Source: Paenibacillus sp. MMS18-CY102
Lineage (GTDB): Bacteria; Bacillota; Bacilli; Paenibacillales; Paenibacillaceae
Direction of reading: 5' to 3'
Length of the DNA: 64,000 nt
Assembly (NCBI RefSeq): GCF_009789195.1
Contig: NZ_WSTC01000009.1
Coordinates: 120,194 to 184,193 of the forward strand
The translations under genes were made by a program, and so were the position numbers. The stretch's first letter is position 1; each line of letters begins with the position of its first letter. A model generated the notes under the pieces. That model was given only the letters and a program-made list of their open reading frames with translations. It was not told the origin of the DNA and searched no databases. This document shows positions 1 to 8,021 of this stretch, in pieces.

Positions 1-2
1 CG

Positions 3-752
3 ATTACCGGAGCTTCCGTAACACGCGAGAAAACGGTCAATTTAGAACCCGATGCTTTTGTACAAGCATTAGTGGGCCGTGTTGTCTGGTTCGTTGAACG
101 CCGAGGCAAACATTTGCTGCTGCACTTAGATGATGGCCGTCGGCTTATTATCCATCTTATGCTTGGCGGTTCTCTCTATTATGGGGATGATGCGGATCGG
201 CCGGATCGAACGGTGCAAGTGGAGCTATCATTTGGAACGCATAAGCTGTTCGGCATCGGGCTGAGGCTTGGATATGTGCATCTGCTGACGGCGAAGGAAG
301 CGATCGAGCGGTTCGAAGAACTGGGTCCTGAGCCGCTAGACCCTCGGCTAACTGTTGAGAAGTTTAAGCAGCTGTTCAAAGGAAAACGCGGTGCGCTGAA
401 ATCATCGCTGGTTGACCAACATACCATTGCAGGGATCGGGAACTGCTATGCGGATGAGATCTGTTTCGTTGCTTCGGTACGTCCGGGCATTAAGATTCCT
501 GCGCTTAAAGACGAAGATTGGGAACGGCTGTATCGCGCCATGCAATCGGTGCTTCGCGAAGCGACTGCAAGTGGCGGTTACATGGAAGGCCCCTTTTACC
601 AAGGCGATACATTAACGGGCGGTTTTAATGCACTGTGCCGTGTTTATGACCGTGGCGGCGAGCCATGCACGCAATGCGGGACTGCCATCATACAAGCCGA
701 AGTATCTTCGAAAAAAGTGTTCTATTGCCCGGCTTGCCAACCGGAGGCGTAA
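3..752 (+). CDS. Fpg/Nei-family DNA glycosylase (5' truncated by window edge)
   Basis: Base-excision-repair glycosylase of the formamidopyrimidine (Fpg/MutM) family, which removes oxidised purines and nicks the abasic site. The reading frame is open to the window start, so the N-terminal Pro-Glu catalytic end lies outside. Visible are the RRGKHLLLHLDDGRR beta-strand region, the helix-two-turn-helix segment around DQHTIAGIGNCYADEI, and a C-terminal zinc finger with CTQC and CPAC pairs (C-x2-C-x16-C-x2-C). A GTG further in (position 72) is not the start, because family sequence continues upstream of it. The stop is 4 bases before the endonuclease IV start, so the two repair enzymes are probably co-transcribed. 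The finger departs from the usual Fpg ending, so the exact substrate range (Fpg or Nei-like) is open. Confidence 0.9.
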   Translation: MTGASVTREKTVNLEPDAFVQALVGRVVWFVERRGKHLLLHLDDGRRLIIHLMLGGSLYYGDDADRPDRTVQVELSFGTHKLFGIGLRLGYVHLLTAKEAIERFEELGPEPLDPRLTVEKFKQLFKGKRGALKSSLVDQHTIAGIGNCYADEICFVASVRPGIKIPALKDEDWERLYRAMQSVLREATASGGYMEGPFYQGDTLTGGFNALCRVYDRGGEPCTQCGTAIIQAEVSSKKVFYCPACQPEA

Positions 753-756
753 CGCG

Positions 757-1593
757 ATGCGCCAAGGCTGTCATGTAAGTACGAGGGGCGGGTATCGGGC
801 TGCGGCTGTAAAGGCGCAAGCGGTCGGGGCAAGGTCTTATCAATATTTTCCGAAAAATCCCCGGTCATTATCAGTTAAACCGTTCGATCGTGCAGATGCA
901 GAGCGATGTTCCGCGTATTGCGCGCAGCATGATCTGTTATCCATCGCCCATACGCCGTACCCTACGAACTTAGCAACGGCAGATTTGGCGCAGCGCAGCC
1001 GTACGGTTGATTCGTTATTAAATGATCTTGAGATCGCGGAGACATGCGGGTCGCTTGGCGTCGTCGTTCATTTTGGCATTTACAAAGGGCCTGACCCGCT
1101 CGTCGGTTACCGTAACATCATTGCATGCTTGGATGAAGTGACAGCGCGCTGGAGCGGGAAAGCCAAGCTGCTAATTGAAAATCAAGCTGGCGACCATGCG
1201 CCGATGGGGACGACGTTTGAGGAGCTAGCAACGATACGCTCCCTATGCCAAAAGCCCGAAAGTATTGCTTATTGCCTTGATTCCTGCCACTTGTTCGCAA
1301 GCGGGGTTTGGAATGGCGACGCTGGCGCGCAATGGTTAGAGACAGCAAGAAGCACGGGTGTGCTCGACCATATTGCAGCCGTTCATTTTAATGATTGCAT
1401 GTATCCTTCTGGCTCGCGCAAAGACCGCCATGCCGCAATTGGCCAAGGGGAAATCAGTTCAGAAGGATTGCAATGGCTGCTTCGTGTGCCTGAATTAAAC
1501 GGCATCCCTTTCGTGTTAGAGACGCCTACGAACGGCGTGGGTACACATCAACTGCAGTTACAGCTCATGTTGGAGTGGGGGGCGCTAAATTGA
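757..1593 (+). CDS. nfo: Deoxyribonuclease IV (AP endonuclease)
   Basis: Endonuclease IV, a tri-metal TIM-barrel enzyme that cleaves 5' of abasic sites in base excision repair. At 278 residues it has the family length. The metal ligands appear in order: His in GCHVSTRGG, His in VVHFG, Glu in LLIENQAG, Asp and His in YCLDSCHLFASG, His in AVHFND, the Asp-x-His in RKDRHAAIGQGEI, and Glu in FVLETPTNG. The ATG was chosen because GGAGG lies about 9 bases upstream and inside the end of the glycosylase gene; a longer frame upstream is only read-through. Placement directly after the Fpg-family gene couples glycosylase and AP endonuclease steps in one transcript. Confidence 0.93.
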   Translation: MRQGCHVSTRGGYRAAAVKAQAVGARSYQYFPKNPRSLSVKPFDRADAERCSAYCAQHDLLSIAHTPYPTNLATADLAQRSRTVDSLLNDLEIAETCGSLGVVVHFGIYKGPDPLVGYRNIIACLDEVTARWSGKAKLLIENQAGDHAPMGTTFEELATIRSLCQKPESIAYCLDSCHLFASGVWNGDAGAQWLETARSTGVLDHIAAVHFNDCMYPSGSRKDRHAAIGQGEISSEGLQWLLRVPELNGIPFVLETPTNGVGTHQLQLQLMLEWGALN

Positions 1594-1934
1594 GGCATAT
1601 TTATGTTGACGATTATCGCGCATGCCCGGCAGGCTTTCTGCTTGCGCGTAATGCGGAAGAAGCGATCTTGCTAATTGCCAATATGGAAGTTGATATCCTG
1701 TCCCTGGATTTTGATTTGGGTTATGATCAGCCAACCGGATTGGCGATCGTTCACTTCATGACAGAGCACAGCGTTTATCCGCAAGAGGTATATTTGCACA
1801 CGTCCAGCGAAGCGGGTCGTATGCAAATGTATCGCTTGCTGTCTCAGCATGCGCCGTCTCACGTAGAGCTGCATTATGGGCCGATGCCAGATGAAGTGCG
1901 TGAGCGGGTAGCTAGACAAGCCTCGGGCAGTTAG
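1590..1934 (+). CDS. Cyclic-phosphate-processing receiver-domain-like protein
   Basis: Small (about 114 residues) protein resembling the cREC family: receiver-fold proteins associated with cyclic phosphate or nucleotide processing rather than phosphorelay. Features are an N-terminal IYVDD strand, the SLDFDLG strand where a receiver would carry its phosphoacceptor Asp, and a YLHTSS strand. The TTG start overlaps the endonuclease IV stop (TTGA) and is preceded by a GGAG/GGGGGG stretch; a GTG 15 bases upstream is an alternative. The overlap implies translational coupling to nfo. The biochemical activity of the family is poorly known, so no substrate is proposed. Confidence 0.6.
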   Translation: MRHIYVDDYRACPAGFLLARNAEEAILLIANMEVDILSLDFDLGYDQPTGLAIVHFMTEHSVYPQEVYLHTSSEAGRMQMYRLLSQHAPSHVELHYGPMPDEVRERVARQASGS

Positions 1935-1990
1935 GCTAATAGAATTTCGAGCAGCCCAAATCGCCTATGGCAAGGGAAGGAGGAGAACGA

Positions 1991-2779
1991 TTGATCCATT
2001 TGCGCGACGTAACGTTTAAGCGCGATGAGCGCATCATTCTTAACGGCGTTAATTTTGATGTGAACAAAGGCGAGCAATGGGTCGTGCTGGGTCGCAATGG
2101 CTCAGGCAAGACGACGCTGTTAGAATTTATTACGGCCTATCAATTTCCAACTTCAGGCACTGTAGATGTTCTGGGAAATCGATATGGTACGGTTGATGTC
2201 CGCGAAGTGCGGAAGCAAATCGGGTATATTTCGCAATCGCTCATTGAGAAATTGACGCTGCGTGATCCGGTCTGGGAGGTTGTTGCTACGGGGGAGTATG
2301 CGTTCCTTCGTTTCTACCAGGACATTCCGGATGAGGTGAAGACGAAAGCGAGGGCTTTGCTAGACGAAGTAGGCCTGCTCCATACGGCGGACCAAGCGCT
2401 CTCAACACTTTCGCAAGGGGAACGCAAAAAAGTGATGCTTGCAAGAGCATTAATGCAAGATCCGAAGCTATTAATTATGGACGAGCCGTGCGCTGGACTT
2501 GACCTCTATGAGCGGGAAAAACTGCTCGTTGATCTAGACCAGTTGCGCAAACGCGATATTACAGTCATTTATGTTACGCATCATATTGAAGAGATTGTTC
2601 CTCTGTTTACGCATGTAGCACTCGTTCATAATGGATCCATTATTGCAGCGGGAACAAAAGAAGAGGTGTTGAAGCCCGAGGTGTTGAGTGCTGCTTATCA
2701 TTTGCCAATCGAGGTCGACTGGCATCACGGCAGGCCTTGGATTCGGGTTCAACCAGTAGAGAAGGGAGCATCCGAGTGA
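1991..2779 (+). CDS. ABC transporter ATP-binding protein (YlmA-like)
   Basis: Single ABC ATPase domain of about 262 residues. Walker A is GRNGSGKTT, the Q-loop is GYISQS, the signature is LSQGERKK (a variant of LSGGQ), Walker B is LLIMDEPCAGLD and the switch His is in VTHHIEEI. It resembles B. subtilis YlmA and the half-ModF type. The TTG start is preferred over an ATG 24 bases upstream because a near-perfect AAGGAGGAG sits just before the TTG. No permease gene lies nearby, so the partner membrane protein, if any, is elsewhere. The stop overlaps the start of the following methyltransferase gene. Confidence 0.85.
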   Translation: MIHLRDVTFKRDERIILNGVNFDVNKGEQWVVLGRNGSGKTTLLEFITAYQFPTSGTVDVLGNRYGTVDVREVRKQIGYISQSLIEKLTLRDPVWEVVATGEYAFLRFYQDIPDEVKTKARALLDEVGLLHTADQALSTLSQGERKKVMLARALMQDPKLLIMDEPCAGLDLYEREKLLVDLDQLRKRDITVIYVTHHIEEIVPLFTHVALVHNGSIIAAGTKEEVLKPEVLSAAYHLPIEVDWHHGRPWIRVQPVEKGASE

Positions 2780-3825
2780 GCGCAGAAGCACAAGGCGCTG
2801 CGTTTACGCAGTGGATCGGAACATCAAATCAAGGGTACGCCCCGTTGGCGATGGAGGAAGTTCGCCGAACGGTCGAAGGGGCGGCCGTAAGGGTGCTTGC
2901 GCCGGGCGAAACATTTCTTATTGAAAGCCCGCTCGATCGAGAAGAGACGCTGCAGCAAATCCAAACGAATCCGCCTATTTTTTTGAGGCATATTCAGGCT
3001 GTTGATGGGTTGTTGGAGCTAACAGAGGATGGACCTATCGATGCGCTGGCCTGGCTTTCCGAACAGGTAAGGCTAGCTGAGCCACAGCTACGCGAACAAC
3101 GAATTGCCGTGCATGTTCGCCGAACGGATGGATGTGTGTTTGCTTCTTCGATTAGTGAGGTGAAGCATGCTATAGATGCAGCGTTGCGGGATGTTGGCGC
3201 AATGCCGGAACAGCAGGAGCCGCAACGTATCGTGTCGGTCTATGCAGTGAAAGACCGCCTTTACATAGGAATGGGTACGCCTGATGAGCTTATGTCCGAT
3301 TGGCCAGGCGGAGCCATCCGTTTTCATCGGGAAGATGGGCAGATTTCGCGCGCGAAGTTCAAATTAGTTGAAGCGGAACGCGCTTTTGGTTTGGATTATA
3401 CGCAGTACCGCGAGGCTTTGGACATTGGGGCTGCGCCCGGCGGATGGACGTCGTTGCTGCTTGAACGTGGCGTGTCAGTAACCGCAATTGATCCAGCAGC
3501 GTTACATCCCTCCATCGTGCGCCACCCGAAGCTCACTTATTTGAAGCGCAACGCTTCTGAAGTGAAATTCAAGCCGAATTCGTTTGACCTGCTCGTCTGC
3601 GACATGAGCTGGAGCCCGATGCAGATGGTGAAGCTTGTGATGGAATTAACGGATGCGTTAACCCATGGCGCAACGGGAATCGTAACGATCAAGCTAATGC
3701 ATAAGAAGCCATTGCAGACGATTCGCGATGTTATCGCTAAATTAGAATCAGACTTTATCGTACACCGGGCAAAACAGCTTTTTCATAACCGAGAAGAAAT
3801 TACGCTGTTCATGACCAAACGATAA
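2776..3825 (+). CDS. RlmM-like SAM-dependent rRNA methyltransferase
   Basis: Predicted 2'-O-ribose RNA methyltransferase of the FtsJ/RlmM type. The C-terminal half carries the SAM-binding DIGAAPGGWTSLL motif, an acidic AIDPA strand, the VCDMSWSP motif and a catalytic-type Lys in TIKLMHKKP; the N-terminal third looks like a THUMP-type RNA-binding region (inference from position and RlmM architecture). It resembles RlmM, which methylates C2498 of 23S rRNA in E. coli. The GTG start overlaps the ABC gene stop (GTGA) with GAAGGGAG 7 bases upstream; an in-frame upstream extension is rejected. Target position in this organism is unknown. Confidence 0.8.
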   Translation: MSAEAQGAAFTQWIGTSNQGYAPLAMEEVRRTVEGAAVRVLAPGETFLIESPLDREETLQQIQTNPPIFLRHIQAVDGLLELTEDGPIDALAWLSEQVRLAEPQLREQRIAVHVRRTDGCVFASSISEVKHAIDAALRDVGAMPEQQEPQRIVSVYAVKDRLYIGMGTPDELMSDWPGGAIRFHREDGQISRAKFKLVEAERAFGLDYTQYREALDIGAAPGGWTSLLLERGVSVTAIDPAALHPSIVRHPKLTYLKRNASEVKFKPNSFDLLVCDMSWSPMQMVKLVMELTDALTHGATGIVTIKLMHKKPLQTIRDVIAKLESDFIVHRAKQLFHNREEITLFMTKR

Positions 3826-3830
3826 GTATC

Positions 3831-3859
3831 TTTTCAATTATGAATTTAACAGATATAAT
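3831..3859 (+). promoter_or_regulatory. Predicted sigma-A promoter for the kinase gene
   Basis: TTTTCA, 17-base spacer, TATAAT. It would start transcription near 3866 and give a leader of about 100 bases before the kinase start codon. The leader contains the hairpin described separately. Confidence 0.55.
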
Positions 3860-3892
3860 AGCAAGTAACGAATAATCACTGACAGGGAAAGC

Positions 3893-3940
3893 ATCCCGGT
3901 TGGAGGCGCGAATGTGCCTTCGGCCGGGATTTTTTATTTT
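3893..3940 (+). terminator. Terminator-like hairpin in the kinase gene leader
   Basis: ATCCCGG pairs with CCGGGAT across a loop that itself can fold (GGCGCGAATGTGCC), followed by TTTTTTATTTT. It ends the preceding operon, but because a good promoter lies upstream of it and the kinase start downstream, it could also attenuate the kinase transcript. Confidence 0.6.
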
Positions 3941-3970
3941 CATGCAAAGGGGATGAACGAGGTGGATTCG

Positions 3971-5503
3971 ATGTTATCGACAGGTCAGCTCATTGGAGGG
4001 CGTTACCGGATTGCTGGCGAGATTGGGAAAGGCGGCATGGGAACGGTATATGCGGCAGAGGACTTGCGGCTGCAAGGAAAGCTGCGTGCTGTGAAAGCAG
4101 CAAGCAGGCATAATGAGGACTACGAACAATGTGCGGAGGAAGCCCGGTTGCTTATGCGGCTTAACCATCCGAATTTGCCGCAAATCGTTGATTATTTTCC
4201 GCCGGATAGCAATGGCGTAGAAATACTAGTGATGGATTATGTACATGGCATTACGGCAGCCGAAAGAATGAAGCGGATCGGCGGGCGTTTGCCATTTGGC
4301 CAAGCCGTTTCGATCGGTCTCCAGCTTTGCGATGCGCTAAGCTACCTTCATGAACAATCGCCTCAGATCATACATCGGGATTTAAAGCCGTCCAATGTTA
4401 TGATCGATGAGAACGGGCATGTTCGCCTGATTGATTTTGGCATTGCTAGGCTGTATAAGGCAGGGCGCCAGCGGGATACGCTGCAATTAGGCACGCCTGG
4501 ATTTGCTGCACCGGAGCAGGAAGGCGGGATGCAAAGCGATGAGCGGACGGATATTTATGGGCTTGGAGCGCTTATGTTCTTCCTGATTAGCGGAGGAAGG
4601 CCATATGTTTCGTCAGACCCGCATGCATTGGATTCGACCCGGCTGAACATCGATGTGCCATTATCATTTTTGGGCATTATCGGGCGGATGCTGCAGGAGA
4701 ATCCTTCCCTCCGTTATGCAAACATGCGCCAAGTGGAAGAAGCAATTTCCGGTATTGTGCCAGCGGGCCGTTCGTTCAGTCGAATGCTTGGCGATTCGAT
4801 GGCTAATGGCCGCATAACCGGGCTTTCTGTAGTATTGTCGGTTGCTCCTGGCGCAGGATCTACGTTTATTACGATGACATTAGCAAGATTGCTCGGGCAT
4901 GCCGGAGCTGCCGTATCCGCTATTGAACATGCTGGACAAGCGCCTGAATGGCATGCATGGCTGCAAGGGAGAGCGGCAAGTGGGGCTCGTGTGAGCGAAA
5001 CGGTGGATGGGCGATATTTTCGGTTGGAACAGCAGTACATCGATTGGTATAGCCTGAATGCTGAACAATCGCCGTCAAGAGCGGATGGAGATGAAGGGTT
5101 CCGGCTGCTCGTTGAACAAGCGGCGGGACGGACCGTGCTATTAGATTTATCATGCGGATGGATGGAACAGCATGGCTGCACTTGGGTGGCAAGAGCTTCT
5201 GCCATTATTGTTGTGGCGGATCCGATTCCGGCCAAATGGTCGGCTATTCGCTTACGCAAGCTATACAAATCATTGAATGAAGCAAAAGCGGATGGAGCAA
5301 GCGTGCTCTGGATTGCGAATAAAGATGCTGCTTTCGCTCAACGCAACGAGTGGCTTTCCCTTTTTCCAGAGCCGCCTGCATCATGCCTGTTATTGGCCAA
5401 TGCGAATGGCTGCAAATGTTATGGGATGGGCGATGGCCGACCGACGTTCCTGCGTACGCTAGAGGGCTCGAAAAAGCGCTCCGTCCGGTCCTTTCTGTCG
5501 TAA
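3971..5503 (+). CDS. Ser/Thr protein kinase fused to a degenerate MinD/ParA-like domain
   Basis: Cytosolic protein of about 510 residues. Residues roughly 10-270 form a Hanks-type kinase: glycine loop GEIGKGGMGTVY, VAIK-type Lys in RAVKAA, catalytic loop HRDLKPSN, DFG, and the GTPGFAAPEQ activation segment. All catalytic residues are present. The C-terminal 230 residues look like a deviant-Walker NTPase of the MinD/CpaE type, starting APGAGSTFITMTLA, where the P-loop Lys is missing, then TVLLDLSCGWM and IIVVADPIPAKW strands. There are no transmembrane helix and no PASTA repeats, unlike PrkC. The ATG is supported by AGGTGG 7 bases upstream; an upstream ATG is possible. The C-terminal assignment is by pattern only. 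Confidence 0.8.
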   Translation: MLSTGQLIGGRYRIAGEIGKGGMGTVYAAEDLRLQGKLRAVKAASRHNEDYEQCAEEARLLMRLNHPNLPQIVDYFPPDSNGVEILVMDYVHGITAAERMKRIGGRLPFGQAVSIGLQLCDALSYLHEQSPQIIHRDLKPSNVMIDENGHVRLIDFGIARLYKAGRQRDTLQLGTPGFAAPEQEGGMQSDERTDIYGLGALMFFLISGGRPYVSSDPHALDSTRLNIDVPLSFLGIIGRMLQENPSLRYANMRQVEEAISGIVPAGRSFSRMLGDSMANGRITGLSVVLSVAPGAGSTFITMTLARLLGHAGAAVSAIEHAGQAPEWHAWLQGRAASGARVSETVDGRYFRLEQQYIDWYSLNAEQSPSRADGDEGFRLLVEQAAGRTVLLDLSCGWMEQHGCTWVARASAIIVVADPIPAKWSAIRLRKLYKSLNEAKADGASVLWIANKDAAFAQRNEWLSLFPEPPASCLLLANANGCKCYGMGDGRPTFLRTLEGSKKRSVRSFLS

Positions 5504-5540
5504 AACAGCGGTAAATGTCGGGCGCCACGGCATTTGGTTA

Positions 5541-5569
5541 TCCACAACGTTGTTCCGATATGGTACAAT
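5541..5569 (+). promoter_or_regulatory. Promoter of the ABC-F gene
   Basis: TCCACA, 17-base spacer, TACAAT, with an extended -10 (TGGTACAAT). It lies about 60 bases before the ABC-F start codon. Confidence 0.55.
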
Positions 5570-5631
5570 AATTCCGGCGCGAACATCGGATTCGACGCCT
5601 TACACTTAAATAGCAGAACGGAGTATTTTTC

Positions 5632-7185
5632 ATGAGTTTATTGACTGTTGAAGAGTTATCGCATACATTTGGTGATCGCACGCTGTTCAAAAACGTATCG
5701 TTCCGCCTGTTGGCGGGTGAGCATGTTGGCCTTGTTGGCGCGAACGGCACGGGCAAATCGACATTAATGAATATTTTGACTGGCTCGCTTCTCAAAGACA
5801 GCGGCCGGGTAGAGTGGACGCCGCGCGTTCGTTATGGCTATTTGGACCAGCATACCAAGCTGACGCCTGGCAAAACGATTCGCGACGTGCTCAAGGATGC
5901 CTACCTGCCTTTGCTGGAAGCAGAGAAAGAGCTTAACGATATTGCTAACCAGATGGCTGATGCTGATCCCGACACGCTCGAGAAACTGCTTGAGCGTATG
6001 GGCGAGATTCAAGAAGAGCTGGAAATCGGCGATTTCTACATGCTTGACGTGAAAGTCGAAGAGATGGCGAACGGCCTTGGCTTAAACGCTATCGGCTTGG
6101 AACGTGACGTTGCAGCACTTAGTGGCGGACAACGTACGAAAGTATTGCTTGCTAAGCTGCTTCTTGAGAAGCCGACGGTATTGCTCCTTGATGAGCCTAC
6201 CAACTACTTGGATGAAGAGCATATTACGTGGTTGACGGAATATTTGAAATCTTACCCGTACGCTTTCATCTTGATTTCCCATGAAACTAGCTTCATGAAT
6301 CAGGTCGTAGATGTTGTTTACCATCTGGAATTTGCACGTATGACGCGCTATACAGGCAACTACGAGAAGTTCATGCAGATGGCTGACATTAATAAAAATC
6401 AGCATATTGATGCGTACGAAAAGCAGCAAGAGTTTATAAAGAAACAAGAGGACTTTATTCAGCGCAATAAAGCGCGTTATTCGACGTCAGGCCGTGCGAA
6501 GAGCCGTGAGAAGCAGCTTGACCGCATCGAAAGAATTGATCGCCCTGAAGAAGCGCAGAAACCTACGTTCCAATTCAAAGAAGCACGCACGAGCGGCAAG
6601 ACGGTATTCGAGGCAAAAGGCCTCAGCATCGGCTATGACCGTCCGCTTCTTCCGAAGATGGACGTGCTCATCGAACGTGGTGATAAAGTTGCAATTGTTG
6701 GCTGCAACGGCGTCGGCAAGTCGACGCTGCTGAAGACGATTCTCGGTGTAATCGAGCCGCTGGACGGCAAGACGTATCGTGGAGATTTCCTTCACCCAGC
6801 GTATTTTGCCCAAGAGATGAAAGCTCCTACGATGACACCGCTGGATGATGTTTGGAACGAGTTCTCTAGCCTCAATCAGCATGAGGTTCGCGCGGCGCTT
6901 GCCCGCTGCGGGTTGAAAAACGAACATATTACACGTGCGTTGAACCAGCTTAGCGGTGGTGAGCAGGCTAAAGTTCGCTTATGCAAACTTATGATGCGCG
7001 AGAGCAACTGGATTCTGTTCGACGAACCGACGAACCACTTGGACGTTGTGGCGAAGGCAGAATTGAAGCGGGCGCTTAAGGAATTCAAAGGAACCGTTAT
7101 TCTCGTATCCCATGAACCTGATTTCTATGAGGATTGGGTAACGAAAACGTGGGATGTTGAGTCCTGGTCCATGCAGATGAACTAA
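5632..7185 (+). CDS. ABC-F family ATPase (YfmM-like)
   Basis: Soluble tandem-ABC protein of 517 residues without membrane segments; ABC-F proteins act on the ribosome as translation factors or antibiotic-protection proteins. Domain 1 has GANGTGKST, LSGGQRTKV and LLLDEPTNYLD; domain 2 has GCNGVGKST, LSGGEQAKV and ILFDEPTNHLD. The charged linker between them (about residues 240-310, rich in Lys, Arg and Glu) is the P-site tRNA interaction motif region. It resembles B. subtilis YfmM in the start MSLLTVEELSHTFGDR. It is monocistronic, with GGAG ahead of the ATG. No leader peptide or attenuator typical of resistance ABC-F genes is seen, which favours a housekeeping role. Confidence 0.92.
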   Translation: MSLLTVEELSHTFGDRTLFKNVSFRLLAGEHVGLVGANGTGKSTLMNILTGSLLKDSGRVEWTPRVRYGYLDQHTKLTPGKTIRDVLKDAYLPLLEAEKELNDIANQMADADPDTLEKLLERMGEIQEELEIGDFYMLDVKVEEMANGLGLNAIGLERDVAALSGGQRTKVLLAKLLLEKPTVLLLDEPTNYLDEEHITWLTEYLKSYPYAFILISHETSFMNQVVDVVYHLEFARMTRYTGNYEKFMQMADINKNQHIDAYEKQQEFIKKQEDFIQRNKARYSTSGRAKSREKQLDRIERIDRPEEAQKPTFQFKEARTSGKTVFEAKGLSIGYDRPLLPKMDVLIERGDKVAIVGCNGVGKSTLLKTILGVIEPLDGKTYRGDFLHPAYFAQEMKAPTMTPLDDVWNEFSSLNQHEVRAALARCGLKNEHITRALNQLSGGEQAKVRLCKLMMRESNWILFDEPTNHLDVVAKAELKRALKEFKGTVILVSHEPDFYEDWVTKTWDVESWSMQMN

Positions 7186-7266
7186 TAAGTGCAATAAAAA
7201 CCCATACTAATTGGACAGTGCCCAGCTGCACGCGAATTGATTGGTACAAAAGCAATGTTATCCGGT

Positions 7267-7300
7267 GAACGCAGCGGCCGCAGGTTGCTGCGTTCTTCTA
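7267..7300 (+). terminator. Possible terminator between ABC-F and two-component genes
   Basis: AACGCAGC pairs perfectly with GCTGCGTT around an 11-base loop, followed only by TCTTCT. The weak U-tract makes termination uncertain; it lies just upstream of the regulator ribosome binding site. Confidence 0.35.
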
Positions 7301-7322
7301 GCAGAAAGCAGGTGAAACTTCA

Positions 7323-8021
7323 TTGAACGAACGAATTCTAGTCATCGAAGACGAAGAAGGAATCTCTCGCGTATTGCAGCTTGAACTGGAGCACGAAAGC
7401 TACACAGTGGGCGTGGCTGAGGACGGTCGAAAAGGGCTAGAAATGGCTCAATCGGGTGAATGGGATTTGGTGTTGCTCGATGTAATGCTCCCGGGCTTGA
7501 ACGGCATTGAGGTGCTAAGGCGATTGCGGCAAGGAGGCAATACCGTTCCCGTTATTTTATTGACAGCGCGTGATACAGTTCCAGATAAAGTGAGCGGCTT
7601 CGAGCATGGAGCAAGCGATTACGTGACCAAGCCCTTTGCGATGGAAGAGCTGCTGGCCCGCGTACGGAACATCTTGCGTATTTTTGCGCAGCATACGAAG
7701 GAAGTTGAGGGTGCTGACCTAATCAAGGTCGGCGATCTAACCGTTGAGCTGCGCACGCGCAAAGTATTCCGTAAAGAGCTGGCAGTTGATTTGACGCCGC
7801 GCGAGTTTGAGCTGCTTGTTTATTTGGCTGAGCATAAAAACGAAGAGAAATCGCGTGAAGATATATTGTCGGAAGTATGGGGATACGATTTTATTGGCGA
7901 AACGAATTTGGTTGACGTGTATATCCGGTATTTGCGCCAAAAGCTCGATAAAGGGTTCCGCTATAAGCTGATTCATACCGTTCGGGGCGTGGGCTATATG
8001 TTGAAGGAGCCTAACGGATGA
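7323..8021 (+). CDS. OmpR/PhoB-family response regulator
   Basis: Two-domain DNA-binding response regulator of 232 residues. The receiver (residues 1-120) has the acidic pair EDEE, phosphoacceptor Asp in LVLLDVMLPG, Thr in LLTARD and Lys in TKPF. The C-terminal winged helix has TPREFELLVYLA and the recognition segment DVYIRYLRQKLD, ending in VRGVGYML. The TTG start follows AAAGCAGGTGAA at good spacing. The stop overlaps the start of the cognate histidine kinase (ATGA), so the pair is translationally coupled. It resembles the B. subtilis YkoG/CssR group. The target genes are unknown; the adjacent NlpC/P60 gene on the other strand is a possible one. Confidence 0.92.
   Translation: MNERILVIEDEEGISRVLQLELEHESYTVGVAEDGRKGLEMAQSGEWDLVLLDVMLPGLNGIEVLRRLRQGGNTVPVILLTARDTVPDKVSGFEHGASDYVTKPFAMEELLARVRNILRIFAQHTKEVEGADLIKVGDLTVELRTRKVFRKELAVDLTPREFELLVYLAEHKNEEKSREDILSEVWGYDFIGETNLVDVYIRYLRQKLDKGFRYKLIHTVRGVGYMLKEPNG

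Noticed and set aside
3860..3940. c-di-GMP-I riboswitch in the kinase leader
   Set aside because: Only a short stretch (ACAGGGAAAGC) resembles the start of the GEMM motif; the second conserved helix and its receptor are missing.
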